Origin: Mahella australiensis 50-1 BON
GTDB lineage: Bacteria > Bacillota > Clostridia > Mahellales > Mahellaceae
Length of the DNA stretch: 64,000 nt
Assembly (NCBI RefSeq): GCF_000213255.1
Contig: NC_015520.1
Location: forward strand, 372,001 to 436,000
Direction of reading: 5' to 3'
Position numbers and translations under genes: made by a program. Below, in pieces: positions 24,428-33,913 of this stretch. Position 1 is the first letter of the stretch, and each line of letters starts with the position of its first letter. A model generated the notes under the pieces. That model had not been told where the DNA came from. It worked only from the letters and a program-made list of their open reading frames with translations, and ran no database searches.

Positions 24428-25524
24428 GGCATAAAGCTTTTATAGCGTCAGCAGTCCATAAATGGGACGATCCTAGAATATTTTATAAAGAGGCAATGTC
24501 TCTAGCCAAGAAGTACGATGTCGAAATAATGGCTATAGCAGATTTTGATTATAAAGAAATAAACGGGATAAAGGTATATGGGTTACCTAAAAGAAAACGT
24601 TATGCCAGATTGTTAAACTGGTGGAAATTATTAATAATGGCTATACGGATTCAGGGAGATGTGTATCATTTTCATGACCCAGAACTTATACCATTCGGCC
24701 TTATATTAAAATTGCTGGGCAAAAAGGTTGTGTATGATATACATGAGGATTATCCTAAAGCTATTATGTCTAAAACATGGATACCCAAAAAAGTAAGGCA
24801 TTTAGTGTCCAGTGTATTCAATTTCTTGGAGAAAGATGCTGCCAAGTGGTTTGACTATAATATAACAGTAACCGATGACATAGCTAAAAATTTCAAAAAG
24901 TCTAGAATAACTGTTATAAAAAATTATCCTCTATACGAGCAGCGTGATATAAATAGCAAAAAACCAAAAGATGAAATATGGGCCGTGTATGTAGGTGGAT
25001 TGGCTTCTATAAGGGGAGTACAAGAAATGGTTGAGGCAGTGGCTTATGCGGATCCGAAATATAATATTAAACTGAAACTCGCGGGAAGATTTATGCCACC
25101 CCAACTTGAAGAATATATAAGAAATATAGCCGGATCCAATGTAGATATAATCGGTTTTCTGGACTATAATAAAGTATATGAACTTTTAATGCAGTGCGAC
25201 ATAGGATTGGTATGTTTGCATCCCATGCCAAATTATGTGACCTCTTTACCTCTCAAAATGTTTGAATATATGTCGTGTGCTTTGCCCATTATAGCATCTA
25301 ACTTTCCTTTATGGAAGCAAATCATTGATAATGATCGATGCGGTATTACAGTTAATCCACAACAGCCTAGGGATATAGCTAAGGCTATAAATTACCTTGC
25401 AGCTAATCCTGATGTAAGGTACGAGATGGGCATGAATGGCTATAAGGCTTATAAAGATAAGTACAACTGGGCTGCGGAGGAGCGCAAACTTCTCGATGTG
25501 TATGAACGTATATTGAATAGGTGA
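24424..25524 (+). CDS. Glycosyltransferase family 4 (b)
   Basis: 366 residues. Less typical N-terminal half (MRHKAFIASAVHKWDDPRIF, VYHFHDPELIPFG, VVYDIHEDYPKAI), followed by the GT-B donor half with AVYVGGLASIRGVQEMVEAV and the GT4 acidic motif region LKMFEYMSCALPIIAS. The motif HEDYPK and FHDPEL are seen in transferases that add N-acetylamino sugars, but I cannot assign the donor. It overlaps the upstream gene by 4 nt (ATGA), and the next gene begins 5 nt after its stop. These overlaps show tight translational coupling across the locus. Confidence 0.87.
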   Translation: MRHKAFIASAVHKWDDPRIFYKEAMSLAKKYDVEIMAIADFDYKEINGIKVYGLPKRKRYARLLNWWKLLIMAIRIQGDVYHFHDPELIPFGLILKLLGKKVVYDIHEDYPKAIMSKTWIPKKVRHLVSSVFNFLEKDAAKWFDYNITVTDDIAKNFKKSRITVIKNYPLYEQRDINSKKPKDEIWAVYVGGLASIRGVQEMVEAVAYADPKYNIKLKLAGRFMPPQLEEYIRNIAGSNVDIIGFLDYNKVYELLMQCDIGLVCLHPMPNYVTSLPLKMFEYMSCALPIIASNFPLWKQIIDNDRCGITVNPQQPRDIAKAINYLAANPDVRYEMGMNGYKAYKDKYNWAAEERKLLDVYERILNR

Positions 25525-25529
25525 ATGTT

Positions 25530-26591
25530 ATGCGTATAGTTACTATAATAGGTGCGCGACCGCAATTTATAAAAGCAGCGCCGGTGTCGCGCGCTATAAG
25601 GCGGTGCAATGAAGAGATACTAGTCCATACCGGCCAACATTATGATGAGAATATGTCGGAGATATTTTTCCACGAGCTGGATATACCCTTGCCGGATTAC
25701 AACCTGGCCATAGGATCGGGCAGCCATGGGTGGCAAACCGGACATATGCTCATAGCGATAGAAGATATATTGCTAAAATCTAAGCCTGATGCGGTGCTGG
25801 TATATGGCGATACTAATTCCACGCTGGCTGGAGCGTTGGCAGCCAGCAAGCTGCTCATACCGCTTGTGCATGTAGAGGCAGGTTTGCGCAGCTTCAACAA
25901 AGCCATGCCGGAGGAGCAAAACCGTATATTGACCGATCATGTGTCCGATATGCTCTTGTGCCCTACTCAGACAGCAGTGGCTAACCTTGCTAAAGAAGGA
26001 ATAAGGCAAGGCGTGTATAATACAGGCGATGTTATGTATGATGCTGTTTTATACAACAAGGATATAGCGCGCACTAAGTCGGATGTACTAGCCAGGTTGA
26101 ATTTGCAGTCCGGCGGTTATATCCTGGCTACTGTGCACCGCGCTGAGAATACCGATAATAAAGAAAGGCTTTCTGCCATAATAGAGGCTTTTAATCGGTG
26201 TGGGGAGAGGATTGTATTTCCGGTGCATCCGAGGACGCTTAAGTATATAAGCGAGTATGGCCTGGCCTTGAGCGGCAATATAATGGTTATAGAGCCGGTG
26301 GGCTATTTGGATATGCTTATGTTGGAGAGCAATGCTGCTAAGATAGTTACAGACAGCGGCGGTGTACAGAAAGAAGCCTATTTTCTGGGTATACCGTGCA
26401 TAACCCTCAGGAGACAGACCGAATGGGTGGAGACTGTGAGCGCTGGATGGAATATAATCGCCGACAGCGATGAGAGAATCATCTTGAATGCTATTAGGGA
26501 TTTTAATCCGAGCAGTGATAGGCCGCCTTATTTCGGTGACGGGCATGCGGCGCAAAAGATAGCTGAGATTTTGGATGGTGTAGCCGTATGA
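25530..26591 (+). CDS. wbpI: UDP-N-acetylglucosamine 2-epimerase family, WbpI-like
   Basis: 353 residues with non-hydrolysing 2-epimerase motifs: TIIGARPQFIKAAPVSRAI, VHTGQHYDENMSEIFFHEL, YGDTNSTLAGALAASKL, HVEAGLRSFNKAMPEEQNR and ATVHRAENTDN. The pattern PDYNLAIGSGSHGWQTG is of the WbpI kind, which converts UDP-GlcNAc(3NAc)A to UDP-ManNAc(3NAc)A, rather than of WecB. With the WbpE-A-B-D genes upstream, it completes that pathway. ATG 25530 is chosen over an in-frame GTG at 25521, using AGGTGA at 25518-25523 as the ribosome site. Confidence 0.86.
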   Translation: MRIVTIIGARPQFIKAAPVSRAIRRCNEEILVHTGQHYDENMSEIFFHELDIPLPDYNLAIGSGSHGWQTGHMLIAIEDILLKSKPDAVLVYGDTNSTLAGALAASKLLIPLVHVEAGLRSFNKAMPEEQNRILTDHVSDMLLCPTQTAVANLAKEGIRQGVYNTGDVMYDAVLYNKDIARTKSDVLARLNLQSGGYILATVHRAENTDNKERLSAIIEAFNRCGERIVFPVHPRTLKYISEYGLALSGNIMVIEPVGYLDMLMLESNAAKIVTDSGGVQKEAYFLGIPCITLRRQTEWVETVSAGWNIIADSDERIILNAIRDFNPSSDRPPYFGDGHAAQKIAEILDGVAV

Positions 26592-27823
26592 CAAAGAAGG
26601 TGTGGATATTCAACCATTATGCTGTAACGCCGGATATGGGCGATGGCACGCGCCATTACGACTTAGCTGAGCAGATGACAAAGAACGGCTGCGAGGTGAT
26701 CATATTTGCCTCTAGTTTTAACCATAAAAAACGCAGCGATATTTTGAAGAAATGGGAATTAAAAAAGAGCACTAGTATAAACGGTGTAAACTTTATCTGG
26801 CTTAAAACCGTTCATTATAAGGATAATGGTATTGCTAGGGCTTTGAATATGCTAAGCTATGCTATAATGGCTTTTTTTGTAGGGCTTTTTAGGTCATCGC
26901 CGGATACCATAATCGCTTCTTCAGTACATCCCCTAGCTTGGTTGACTGGCTATGCTCTGTCCAGGATAAAGCGCGCGCGCTTTATAGCTGAGGTGCGCGA
27001 CCTGTGGCCGCAGACACTCATAGATATGGGTGCTATGAGCGAAAATGGCATGCCAGCAAGGGTGCTGCGCGGTATCGAGCGATTCGTATATAAAAAGGCC
27101 GATAATATAATCACATTGTTGCCTGGTGCCTATTCGTATATAGAAGGCATGGGCGTGGATGCGTCAAAAATCGTTTATATTCCCAATGGCGTGAACATAG
27201 AACGATATGACAAGGCTTATGCATCGGGCGACGTGGCTGAAGAGGTCAGGCATATATTAGATGAACACAAAGGCCGATTTAAGGCCATATACCTTGGAGC
27301 ACATGGCGAAGCCAATGGCTTGGAAGTGGTAATAGATGCCGCTAGAATATTATTGGATGAAGGGTATAAGGATATAGACGTGCTCCTGGTGGGCGATGGG
27401 CCGGAGAAGCGAATGCTTATCGAGTATGCCCGTAAGGTGGGGGCTAATAACGTTTATTTTTATCCGCCTATAAGCAAAGGACAGGTTCCGTACCTTTTAA
27501 AGGGGATTGATCTATGCCTTTTTAACCTAAAAGATAACGATGTATTCAAGTATGGTATAAGCCCGAATAAGATGTTTGATTATTTATGCGCTGCCAAACC
27601 TATAGTATTTGCATGCAGGGCTTTTAACGATATAGTGGCGCAAGCACAGGCTGGTATATCGGTTCCGCCGGAACAACCCGAGCTGCTTGCACAGGCGATA
27701 ATTAAGTTATATAATATACCAGAACAACAACGCCGCGAGATGGGCGTTAACGGCAGACGTTATGCTGAGGAATACCACAACATAGCCAAGCTTGCCGACC
27801 GGCTGATGGCAATGGTTCATTAA
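26588..27823 (+). CDS. Glycosyltransferase family 4, WbuB-like
   Basis: 411 residues. The start KVWIFNHYAVTPDMGDGTRHYDLAEQM, then AEVRDLWPQTLIDMG, YIPNGVNIERYD and LLVGDGPEKRMLI with the donor region PNKMFDYLCAAKPIVFAC, are those of the WbuB/WbjE branch of GT4. That branch transfers amino sugars such as N-acetyl-fucosamine in O-antigen and capsule pathways. The exact sugar here cannot be stated. It overlaps wbpI by 4 nt. After it comes a gap of about 110 nt with no clear gene and a poor ribosome region. In many loci a PglC-like initial sugar transferase sits at this point; none is present here. Confidence 0.87.
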   Translation: MTKKVWIFNHYAVTPDMGDGTRHYDLAEQMTKNGCEVIIFASSFNHKKRSDILKKWELKKSTSINGVNFIWLKTVHYKDNGIARALNMLSYAIMAFFVGLFRSSPDTIIASSVHPLAWLTGYALSRIKRARFIAEVRDLWPQTLIDMGAMSENGMPARVLRGIERFVYKKADNIITLLPGAYSYIEGMGVDASKIVYIPNGVNIERYDKAYASGDVAEEVRHILDEHKGRFKAIYLGAHGEANGLEVVIDAARILLDEGYKDIDVLLVGDGPEKRMLIEYARKVGANNVYFYPPISKGQVPYLLKGIDLCLFNLKDNDVFKYGISPNKMFDYLCAAKPIVFACRAFNDIVAQAQAGISVPPEQPELLAQAIIKLYNIPEQQRREMGVNGRRYAEEYHNIAKLADRLMAMVH

Positions 27824-27935
27824 CCACTATCATGTCATGCAAGGTATAATGTTATCAAAACATCTGTACATCTGCATAGATAACGAGGCTGTATTTACGG
27901 GTGACATCCTTAGGAGGTGGATACATAGAAATCTG

Positions 27936-28565
27936 ATGAATAAAAATAAATTAGTCATCATTGGTGCAGGCGGGCATGGTAGAGTAGTTGCTGATATAGC
28001 TTATAAGATGAATAAGTGGCAACAAATTATTTTTATGGACGATGATGAAACCATTAAATCTTCTATGGGAATAAAAGTTGTAGGTAAAACGAACGACGCT
28101 TCCATGTACATTGATGATTGCGACATTTTTGTAGCAATTGGAGATAACATCAAGCGGGAAAAAATACTGTGCTGGCTGGAAAGAGAAGGTGCTAGTATAC
28201 CTACACTGATTCATCCAAAAGCGATTATTGGAGAAGAAGTTGAGATCGGTATGGGAACAGTTATAATGCCAGGGGTTATTATAAACTGTTGTACTAAAAT
28301 AGGCAAGGGTTGTATTATTAATACTGGGGCGACAATAGATCACGATAATATAATTGAGGATTATGTTCATATATCGCCCGGCGTGCATTTAGCTGGTGCG
28401 GTAAGCGTAGGCAAGAGCACATGGCTAGGTATTGGGAGCATAGTGATCAATAATATAGTCATTATAAGTCACTGTAAGATTGGTGCAGGTGCTGTCGTAG
28501 TCAGGAATATAAACAAAGAAGGAACATATATAGGAATTCCGGCGACGAGATCTGAACAGTGCTAG
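27936..28565 (+). CDS. Sugar O/N-acetyltransferase, NeuD/PglD family
   Basis: 209 residues from ATG 27936. The N-terminal Rossmann-like part reads KLVIIGAGGHGRVVADIAY with the PglD/NeuD nucleotide-sugar-binding motif GAGGHG. A left-handed beta-helix of hexapeptide repeats follows (IGMGTVIMPGVIINCCTKIGKGCIINTGATIDHDN), with the catalytic His in DHD. It acetylates a 4-amino group on a UDP-sugar or a sialic-type acid. With the aminotransferase just downstream it would form a 4-amino-4-acetamido step such as bacillosamine or QuiNAc4NAc, but the 4,6-dehydratase that would make the keto substrate is not in this window. The GGAGG is 18 nt from ATG, so initiation may be weak or the start misassigned. 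Confidence 0.84.
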   Translation: MNKNKLVIIGAGGHGRVVADIAYKMNKWQQIIFMDDDETIKSSMGIKVVGKTNDASMYIDDCDIFVAIGDNIKREKILCWLEREGASIPTLIHPKAIIGEEVEIGMGTVIMPGVIINCCTKIGKGCIINTGATIDHDNIIEDYVHISPGVHLAGAVSVGKSTWLGIGSIVINNIVIISHCKIGAGAVVVRNINKEGTYIGIPATRSEQC

Positions 28566-28598
28566 AAATAAAAATAATGAAAAGAGATGGGATTAAAG

Positions 28599-29717
28599 AT
28601 GAAAGTACCTTTATCAGGGCCTGATATAACACAAAAAGAAATCGATGCAGTCATGGATGTGATGCACTCAGGCATATTGAGCATAGGCCCTAAATTGGAA
28701 GAATTTGAACATAAAATAGCTGAATATATAGGCGTAAAGCATGCTGTCGGTGTAAACAGCGGTACCAGCGGTTTGCATTTGCTGGTACGCTCCATGGGCA
28801 TAAGCGATGATGATGAGGTTATAACGACGCCGTTCAGCTTTATATCATCCAGCAATTGCATACTGTTTGAACGGGCTAAGCCGGTGTTTGTGGATATTGA
28901 CCCGCTTACGCTCAATATGGATATAGATCGCATAGAGGATAAAATAAGCGAAAGAACCAAAGCTATATTGGCAGTGGATGTATTCGGTCAGCCAATGGAT
29001 ATAGCGAAGGTAAGAGCGATAACCGATAAACATGGCCTTAAATTGATAGAAGATTCATGCGAGGCACTGGGTTCAGAATATAACGGTGTAAAGGCTGGCA
29101 GTCGAGCCGATGCCGCTGTATTTGCTTTTTATCCCAATAAGCAGATGACTACCGCGGAAGGCGGTATGATAGTGACCGATGATGATGATATAGCTGCTTT
29201 GTGCCGCAGTATGCGCAGCCAGGGCAGGCCCATCACCGGCCTTTGGCTGGAGCATGAGCGATTGGGGTATAATTATAGGCTCAGCGAACTTCATGCGGCG
29301 CTGGGTTGCGTGCAAATAGAGCGCATAGAAGAGATAATAGATAAAAGAAACAGAGTGGCTCAGCGTTACAATAACAGGCTTAAGGGTATAGAAGGTCTTA
29401 CGCTACCATATATTTCTCAAGACGTAAATAAGATGAGCTGGTTTATATATGTTGTAAGGCTGGATAAGAGGATAGATCGGAATGCCGTGATGCAGTATCT
29501 TTTGGATAACGGTATAGGTTGCCGACCGTATTTTACACCTATACACCTTCAGCCTTATTTTAGAGATATGTTTGGCTATAAAGAGGGGGATTTTCCCATA
29601 ACGGAGGGTGTAGCCGAGTCTACCGTCGCCTTGCCGTTTTTCAATAATCTAAGCGATGAGCAAATGGATTACACTGTATATAATCTGAAAAGAGCTATAG
29701 AGCGTTTTGGGAGGTAA
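28599..29717 (+). CDS. DegT/DnrJ/EryC1 sugar aminotransferase, PglE-like
   Basis: 372 residues, starting MKVPLSGPDITQKEIDAV; an alternative ATG at 28587 adds four residues and the two cannot be separated by ribosome site. Motifs are VNSGTSGLHLLVRSMGISDDDEV, EDSCEALGSEYNG and FYPNKQMTTAEGG with the PLP lysine. It transfers an amino group from glutamate to a keto-sugar nucleotide. It is paired with the PglD-like acetyltransferase. It is clearly a different enzyme from the WbpE-like gene at 17600, so the locus makes at least two modified amino sugars. dapF starts 2 nt after its stop. Confidence 0.88.
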   Translation: MKVPLSGPDITQKEIDAVMDVMHSGILSIGPKLEEFEHKIAEYIGVKHAVGVNSGTSGLHLLVRSMGISDDDEVITTPFSFISSSNCILFERAKPVFVDIDPLTLNMDIDRIEDKISERTKAILAVDVFGQPMDIAKVRAITDKHGLKLIEDSCEALGSEYNGVKAGSRADAAVFAFYPNKQMTTAEGGMIVTDDDDIAALCRSMRSQGRPITGLWLEHERLGYNYRLSELHAALGCVQIERIEEIIDKRNRVAQRYNNRLKGIEGLTLPYISQDVNKMSWFIYVVRLDKRIDRNAVMQYLLDNGIGCRPYFTPIHLQPYFRDMFGYKEGDFPITEGVAESTVALPFFNNLSDEQMDYTVYNLKRAIERFGR

Positions 29718-29719
29718 AG

Positions 29720-30553
29720 ATGCATTTTGTGAAGATGCACGGTTTGGGCAATGATTTTATCGTTGTAGACGAGTTCAATGCCCAATCCGACAGGGATTAT
29801 AATAAACTGGCGCCGATGCTTTGCGACAGGCATTTTGGCATAGGCGCCGATGGCATAATAATAGTATTACCGTCCGATATAGCTGATGCGCGTATGCGCA
29901 TAGTCAATGCTGATGGCAGCGAAGCCGAGATGTGTGGTAATGGCATACGTTGCTTTGCTAAATATGTGTATGAAAGCGGCATAATAAAAAAACAGGTATT
30001 GTCAGTTGAAACATTAGCTGGTATAATGAAGCCGGAACTTTTTGTAGAGGGGGATGAGGTGCAAAAAGTAAAAGTAGATATGGGCAAACCTGATTTTGAG
30101 CCAGGCGCTATACCAGCATTTATGCCGGGCACAAGGATAGTAGAGAGGCCACTTGAGGTGGACAGCCAGCCGTATGCTATAACGTCTATGTCCATGGGAG
30201 TGCCGCACACTGTGATATTTGTCGATGATGTAGACGAGGTGGATATAATAGGATTAGGGCCTAAGATAGAGAAGCACCCTATATTTCCCAAAAAAACAAA
30301 TGTGAATTTTGTAGAGGTATTAAACGATCATGAGATAAAGGTGCGCACGTGGGAGAGAGGTGCCGGGGCCACATTAGCCTGTGGTACCGGTAGTTGTGCA
30401 TCGGCGGTGGCCGCAGCTATAACGGGACGCACAGGGCGTGCGGTGACAGTACATTTGATAGCGGGACAGCTTGAAATACGGTGGGCTGAGGACGATACGG
30501 TCTTTATGACCGGTCCAGCCGCAAAGGTGTTTCAAGGAGACATAGAATTTTAG
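29720..30553 (+). CDS. dapF: Diaminopimelate epimerase
   Basis: 277 residues, normal length. MHFVKMHGLGNDFIVVDEF is diagnostic. The two catalytic Cys lie in AEMCGNGIRCFAKY and TLACGTGSCASAV. It converts LL- to meso-diaminopimelate for lysine and for peptidoglycan cross-links. The ribosome site GGGAGG is 5-6 nt from the ATG. Together with the following dapL gene it makes the last two steps of the DapL variant pathway. Its tight junction with polysaccharide genes (2 nt) suggests one transcript for wall polymer and wall-precursor genes. Confidence 0.95.
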   Translation: MHFVKMHGLGNDFIVVDEFNAQSDRDYNKLAPMLCDRHFGIGADGIIIVLPSDIADARMRIVNADGSEAEMCGNGIRCFAKYVYESGIIKKQVLSVETLAGIMKPELFVEGDEVQKVKVDMGKPDFEPGAIPAFMPGTRIVERPLEVDSQPYAITSMSMGVPHTVIFVDDVDEVDIIGLGPKIEKHPIFPKKTNVNFVEVLNDHEIKVRTWERGAGATLACGTGSCASAVAAAITGRTGRAVTVHLIAGQLEIRWAEDDTVFMTGPAAKVFQGDIEF

Positions 30554-30567
30554 AGAGGAGCTAAAAT

Positions 30568-31806
30568 ATGTCCGAAGAGAGTTATATACAACAATTATTT
30601 GCTGATAGGATAGGCGGTGCTAATTTCGGCAAAGAAACCGTGTTATATAAATTCGAGAAAATAAAGCGCGCTAAAGCTGCCGCTATAAAGGCTCATCCGG
30701 ATATGGAGGTCATAGACTTGGGCGTGGGTGAGCCCGATCAGATGGCCGATATGAAAGTAGTGAATGTGCTGGCTGAAGAGGCGGCGCGTCCGGAAAACCG
30801 TGGCTATGCTGATAACGGCATACAGGAGTACAAGGATGCGGCGGCCAGATACTTAAAAACGGTGTATGGCGTTGACATAGACCCTGTAAATGAGGTGAAT
30901 CACGCTATAGGTTCCAAGTCGGCATTGGCTTTGCTGCCCTATGCGTTTATAAATCCCGGCGACGTAACGCTTATGACAGTGCCAGGGTATGGAGTGTTGG
31001 GCACTATTACCCAGTGGCTGGGCGGCGAAGTGGTAAATCTGCCGCTATATGAGGAAAATGGTTTTTTACCTGACCTCGATGCCGTACCTGAAGATGTGTG
31101 CAAGCATGCTAAACTGATGTATTTGAATTATCCGAACAACCCTACCGGAGCGGTGGCTACGATAGATTTCCTGGAGAGAGTGGTAGACTTTGCCAAGAAA
31201 AATCATATATTAGTAGTGTATGATGCCGCATACGCTGCATTGGTGTATGACGGGGAAAGGCCGTTGAGTTTTTTATCGGTACCGGGAGCGAAGGAGGTAG
31301 GGGTGGAGATCCATTCCATGTCCAAGGCTTTCAATATGACCGGCTGGCGCCTCGGTTTTGTTGCCGGCAACGAACGTGCGGTGAGGGCGTTTGCTACGGT
31401 GAAGGATAACAACGATTCAGGCCAATTCAAGGCCATACAGAAGGCCTCGATTTATGCACTGGATCATCCCGAGATAACCGAGCGCATATGCCAAAAATAT
31501 TCCCGACGTCATGATATGCTCTCTCAAGCCCTTGCCGGATTGGGGTTTAAGGCCAAGAAACCGCGGGGTACCTTTTATGAATATATGCCGATACCCAAAG
31601 GCATCGAGGGTGGTCCGCAATTCAAAACCGCGGAGGACTTCTCGCAATGGCTGCTCACAGAAAGGCTTATATCCACAGTGCCATGGGATGATGCAGGGCA
31701 TTTTATCCGTCTTTCGGTTACCTTCCAAGCCAACGGAGAGGATGACGACCGCCGCGTAGTAGGCGAGATAGTGCGGCGTTTATCTGATGTCAGGTTTGAG
31801 TTCTGA
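30568..31806 (+). CDS. dapL: LL-diaminopimelate aminotransferase
   Basis: 412 residues, PLP fold type I. Motifs are VIDLGVGEPDQMADMKVV near the N-terminus, LNYPNNPTGAVA, and the PLP lysine in SMSKAFNMTGWRLGF, with the family C-terminal Arg near FIRLSVTFQA. It makes LL-DAP directly from tetrahydrodipicolinate and glutamate, skipping the acyl-blocked steps. The length and the DNGIQEYKDAAARYL motif fit DapL rather than general aspartate transaminases. The start lies 14 nt after dapF. Its 3' end overlaps the next gene by 20 nt. Confidence 0.93.
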   Translation: MSEESYIQQLFADRIGGANFGKETVLYKFEKIKRAKAAAIKAHPDMEVIDLGVGEPDQMADMKVVNVLAEEAARPENRGYADNGIQEYKDAAARYLKTVYGVDIDPVNEVNHAIGSKSALALLPYAFINPGDVTLMTVPGYGVLGTITQWLGGEVVNLPLYEENGFLPDLDAVPEDVCKHAKLMYLNYPNNPTGAVATIDFLERVVDFAKKNHILVVYDAAYAALVYDGERPLSFLSVPGAKEVGVEIHSMSKAFNMTGWRLGFVAGNERAVRAFATVKDNNDSGQFKAIQKASIYALDHPEITERICQKYSRRHDMLSQALAGLGFKAKKPRGTFYEYMPIPKGIEGGPQFKTAEDFSQWLLTERLISTVPWDDAGHFIRLSVTFQANGEDDDRRVVGEIVRRLSDVRFEF

Positions 31807-33253
31807 TCAAAACCGTACGCCTATATATGACATGCTGAGGCGCTACGTCGAAGAACATACAGTGAGATTTCATATGCCCGGCCACAAAGGCCGACTGTGT
31901 GGCGATGATGCTGCTGGTCTGACGCAGGATATGTGGCAGATGGATATCACAGAACTGCCCGATACGGATAACCTGCACATGCCGCAAGGTCCGATTGTGG
32001 AGGCTCAACGACTCATGGCTGAGGCGTACGGTGCCGATCAAAGCTTTTTGATGGTGAATGGCAGCACTGGAGGTTTATATGCCATGATGCTGGCGGCATG
32101 CAAGCCAGGAGACAGCATCGTGGTAGCACGCAATTGCCATAAATCGGTTATAAATGGGTTGATATTGGCAGGTTTGAGTCCCATATACATATGGCCGCTG
32201 GTGCTGCAGGATTGGCATATTGCTGGCCAAATAAGGCTGGAACAGGTCAGAGAGGCTTTAGAACAACATCCCGAAGCCGCTGCTGTGCTTATAACCAGCC
32301 CGGACTATTATGGCTTATGTGCCGATGTGGCAGGGATAGCCGATGCATGTCACCAACGCGGCGTGCCGTTGTTGGTCGATGAAGCACATGGCGCGCATTT
32401 TGTCTTTCATGAAGGCCTGCCGCCGTCGGCAGGGTATTGCGGGGCCGATATATGGGTAAACAGCATGCATAAAACACTGCCGGCTTTGACACAGACGGCG
32501 GTTTTGCACGTCAAGAGCTGCCTGGTCAATATGGATAGGATTCGAGATGGATTGCAGATGGTGCAGACGACCAGCCCGTCTTATATATTGATGGCTTCTA
32601 TGGACATAGCCAGGCGTTATATGACCAACGAAGGATGGAACGATTTGGATGACTTGTTGGGGCACATCCTGGATTTAAGCCAATGGGTATACGGTATAGG
32701 CGGCGTGAAGATGATGGATGAATCGATAAAGGGTAGATGCGGCGTAGCTTTTAAGGACCCAACTCGTCTGTGCTTCGATGTAAGCGGTTTGGGGATAGGA
32801 GCAATTCGAGCAGAAGAATTGTTAAGAGCCGAGGGCGTGCAGGTAGAGATGGCTGACTTATATAATGTTTTGCTCATAACCACTGCAATGGATGACGCAG
32901 AGGATTTTGTTGCTCTAAAGGAGGCGTTTGGTCAACTTGCGGCATCGGGGCGCAACGCAAAAGCCGTATGCTATCCACTTTTTATGACATTGCCGCGCCC
33001 GGTACAATCCTTGCTGCCCAGGGAAGCCGCACTTAGCGCAACAGAACGTATACCTCTCAAAAATACGGCAGGTAGGATAGCGGCTCAGCCGATAGGTTTG
33101 TATCCGCCGGGCGTACCGCTCGTATGCCCTGGTGAGATCATAGATGAAAATACAGTAGAAGTATTTCTGGAAATGTCGGCACTGGGTTGCCGAGTTTTTA
33201 ATATAGGAGAGGACAAAATGATAGCGGTGGTACGGGAGAAGTCATATGAGTAG
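31787..33253 (+). CDS. yaaO: Orn/Lys/Arg decarboxylase family protein (YaaO-like)
   Basis: 488 residues. The N-terminal part has VRFHMPGHKGRL and FLMVNGSTGGLYAMMLA. The PLP core has ARNCHKSVINGLIL, VLITSPDYYGLCADV, LLVDEAHGAHF and the PLP lysine in WVNSMHKTLPALTQTA. A C-terminal Orn/Lys/Arg decarboxylase domain follows with PPGVPLVCPGEII. It is predicted to decarboxylate arginine, lysine or ornithine in polyamine synthesis; the substrate is not fixed. In B. subtilis yaaO also lies directly upstream of tmk, as here. The start overlaps dapL by 20 nt and the stop overlaps tmk by 8 nt. Confidence 0.88.
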   Translation: MSGLSSDQNRTPIYDMLRRYVEEHTVRFHMPGHKGRLCGDDAAGLTQDMWQMDITELPDTDNLHMPQGPIVEAQRLMAEAYGADQSFLMVNGSTGGLYAMMLAACKPGDSIVVARNCHKSVINGLILAGLSPIYIWPLVLQDWHIAGQIRLEQVREALEQHPEAAAVLITSPDYYGLCADVAGIADACHQRGVPLLVDEAHGAHFVFHEGLPPSAGYCGADIWVNSMHKTLPALTQTAVLHVKSCLVNMDRIRDGLQMVQTTSPSYILMASMDIARRYMTNEGWNDLDDLLGHILDLSQWVYGIGGVKMMDESIKGRCGVAFKDPTRLCFDVSGLGIGAIRAEELLRAEGVQVEMADLYNVLLITTAMDDAEDFVALKEAFGQLAASGRNAKAVCYPLFMTLPRPVQSLLPREAALSATERIPLKNTAGRIAAQPIGLYPPGVPLVCPGEIIDENTVEVFLEMSALGCRVFNIGEDKMIAVVREKSYE

Positions 33254-33884
33254 AGGTCTTTTCATAACGATAGAAGGGATAGACGGCAGCGGTAAGAGCA
33301 CGCATGCGTCTATGCTGGCCGATTATTTGAACGAACGTGGTATACCGTCGGTGTTGACAAGAGAGCCGGGAGGTACGCGCATAGGCGAGCAAGTGCGCTC
33401 TATACTGCTGGATAATGTCAACAGCGATATGGCGGCTATGACTGAGGTTTTGCTCTATGCTGCTTCCCGCGCGCAGCATGTGGCGCAGGTTATAAAGCCT
33501 GCTTTAGAACAAGGCAAGGTAGTGCTGTGCGACAGGTTTGTGGATTCCAGCCTGGCATATCAAGGTTATGCCAGAGGACTCGGCCTAGATACCGTAAAGA
33601 CTATAAATGAACATGCCCTAGGTGGCGTATGGCCTGATATAACTTTGCTTTTGGATATATCCCCTGAAATAGCGTGGAAAAGGATATTAAAAGATGGATT
33701 TAAAGATCGGTTAGAATCAGAAGGCCTAGAATTATTGAAAGTTGTTTACGAGGGGTACAGGAATATTGCGCGCCTGTACAGCGATAGGTTTTATATCATA
33801 AGCGCCGCAGATGGGGTAAATGATATACATAAAAAAATATTATCTATAATTGAACCGAAATTGAAAAAATATCGTCTAATATAA
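33246..33884 (+). CDS. tmk: Thymidylate kinase
   Basis: 212 residues. The P-loop is ITIEGIDGSGKSTHASML. The DR(E/Y)-type motif is LTREPGGTRIGEQVRSILLD, and CDRFVDSSLAYQGYARG gives the substrate loop. It phosphorylates dTMP to dTDP. It follows yaaO and, in most Firmicutes, is followed immediately by yaaQ; here a membrane polymerase gene lies in between. Overlap of 8 nt with yaaO shows co-translation. Confidence 0.95.
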   Translation: MSRGLFITIEGIDGSGKSTHASMLADYLNERGIPSVLTREPGGTRIGEQVRSILLDNVNSDMAAMTEVLLYAASRAQHVAQVIKPALEQGKVVLCDRFVDSSLAYQGYARGLGLDTVKTINEHALGGVWPDITLLLDISPEIAWKRILKDGFKDRLESEGLELLKVVYEGYRNIARLYSDRFYIISAADGVNDIHKKILSIIEPKLKKYRLI

Positions 33885-33913
33885 AGGAGGAGTTTAAGGA
33901 GGCAGGATTACAA

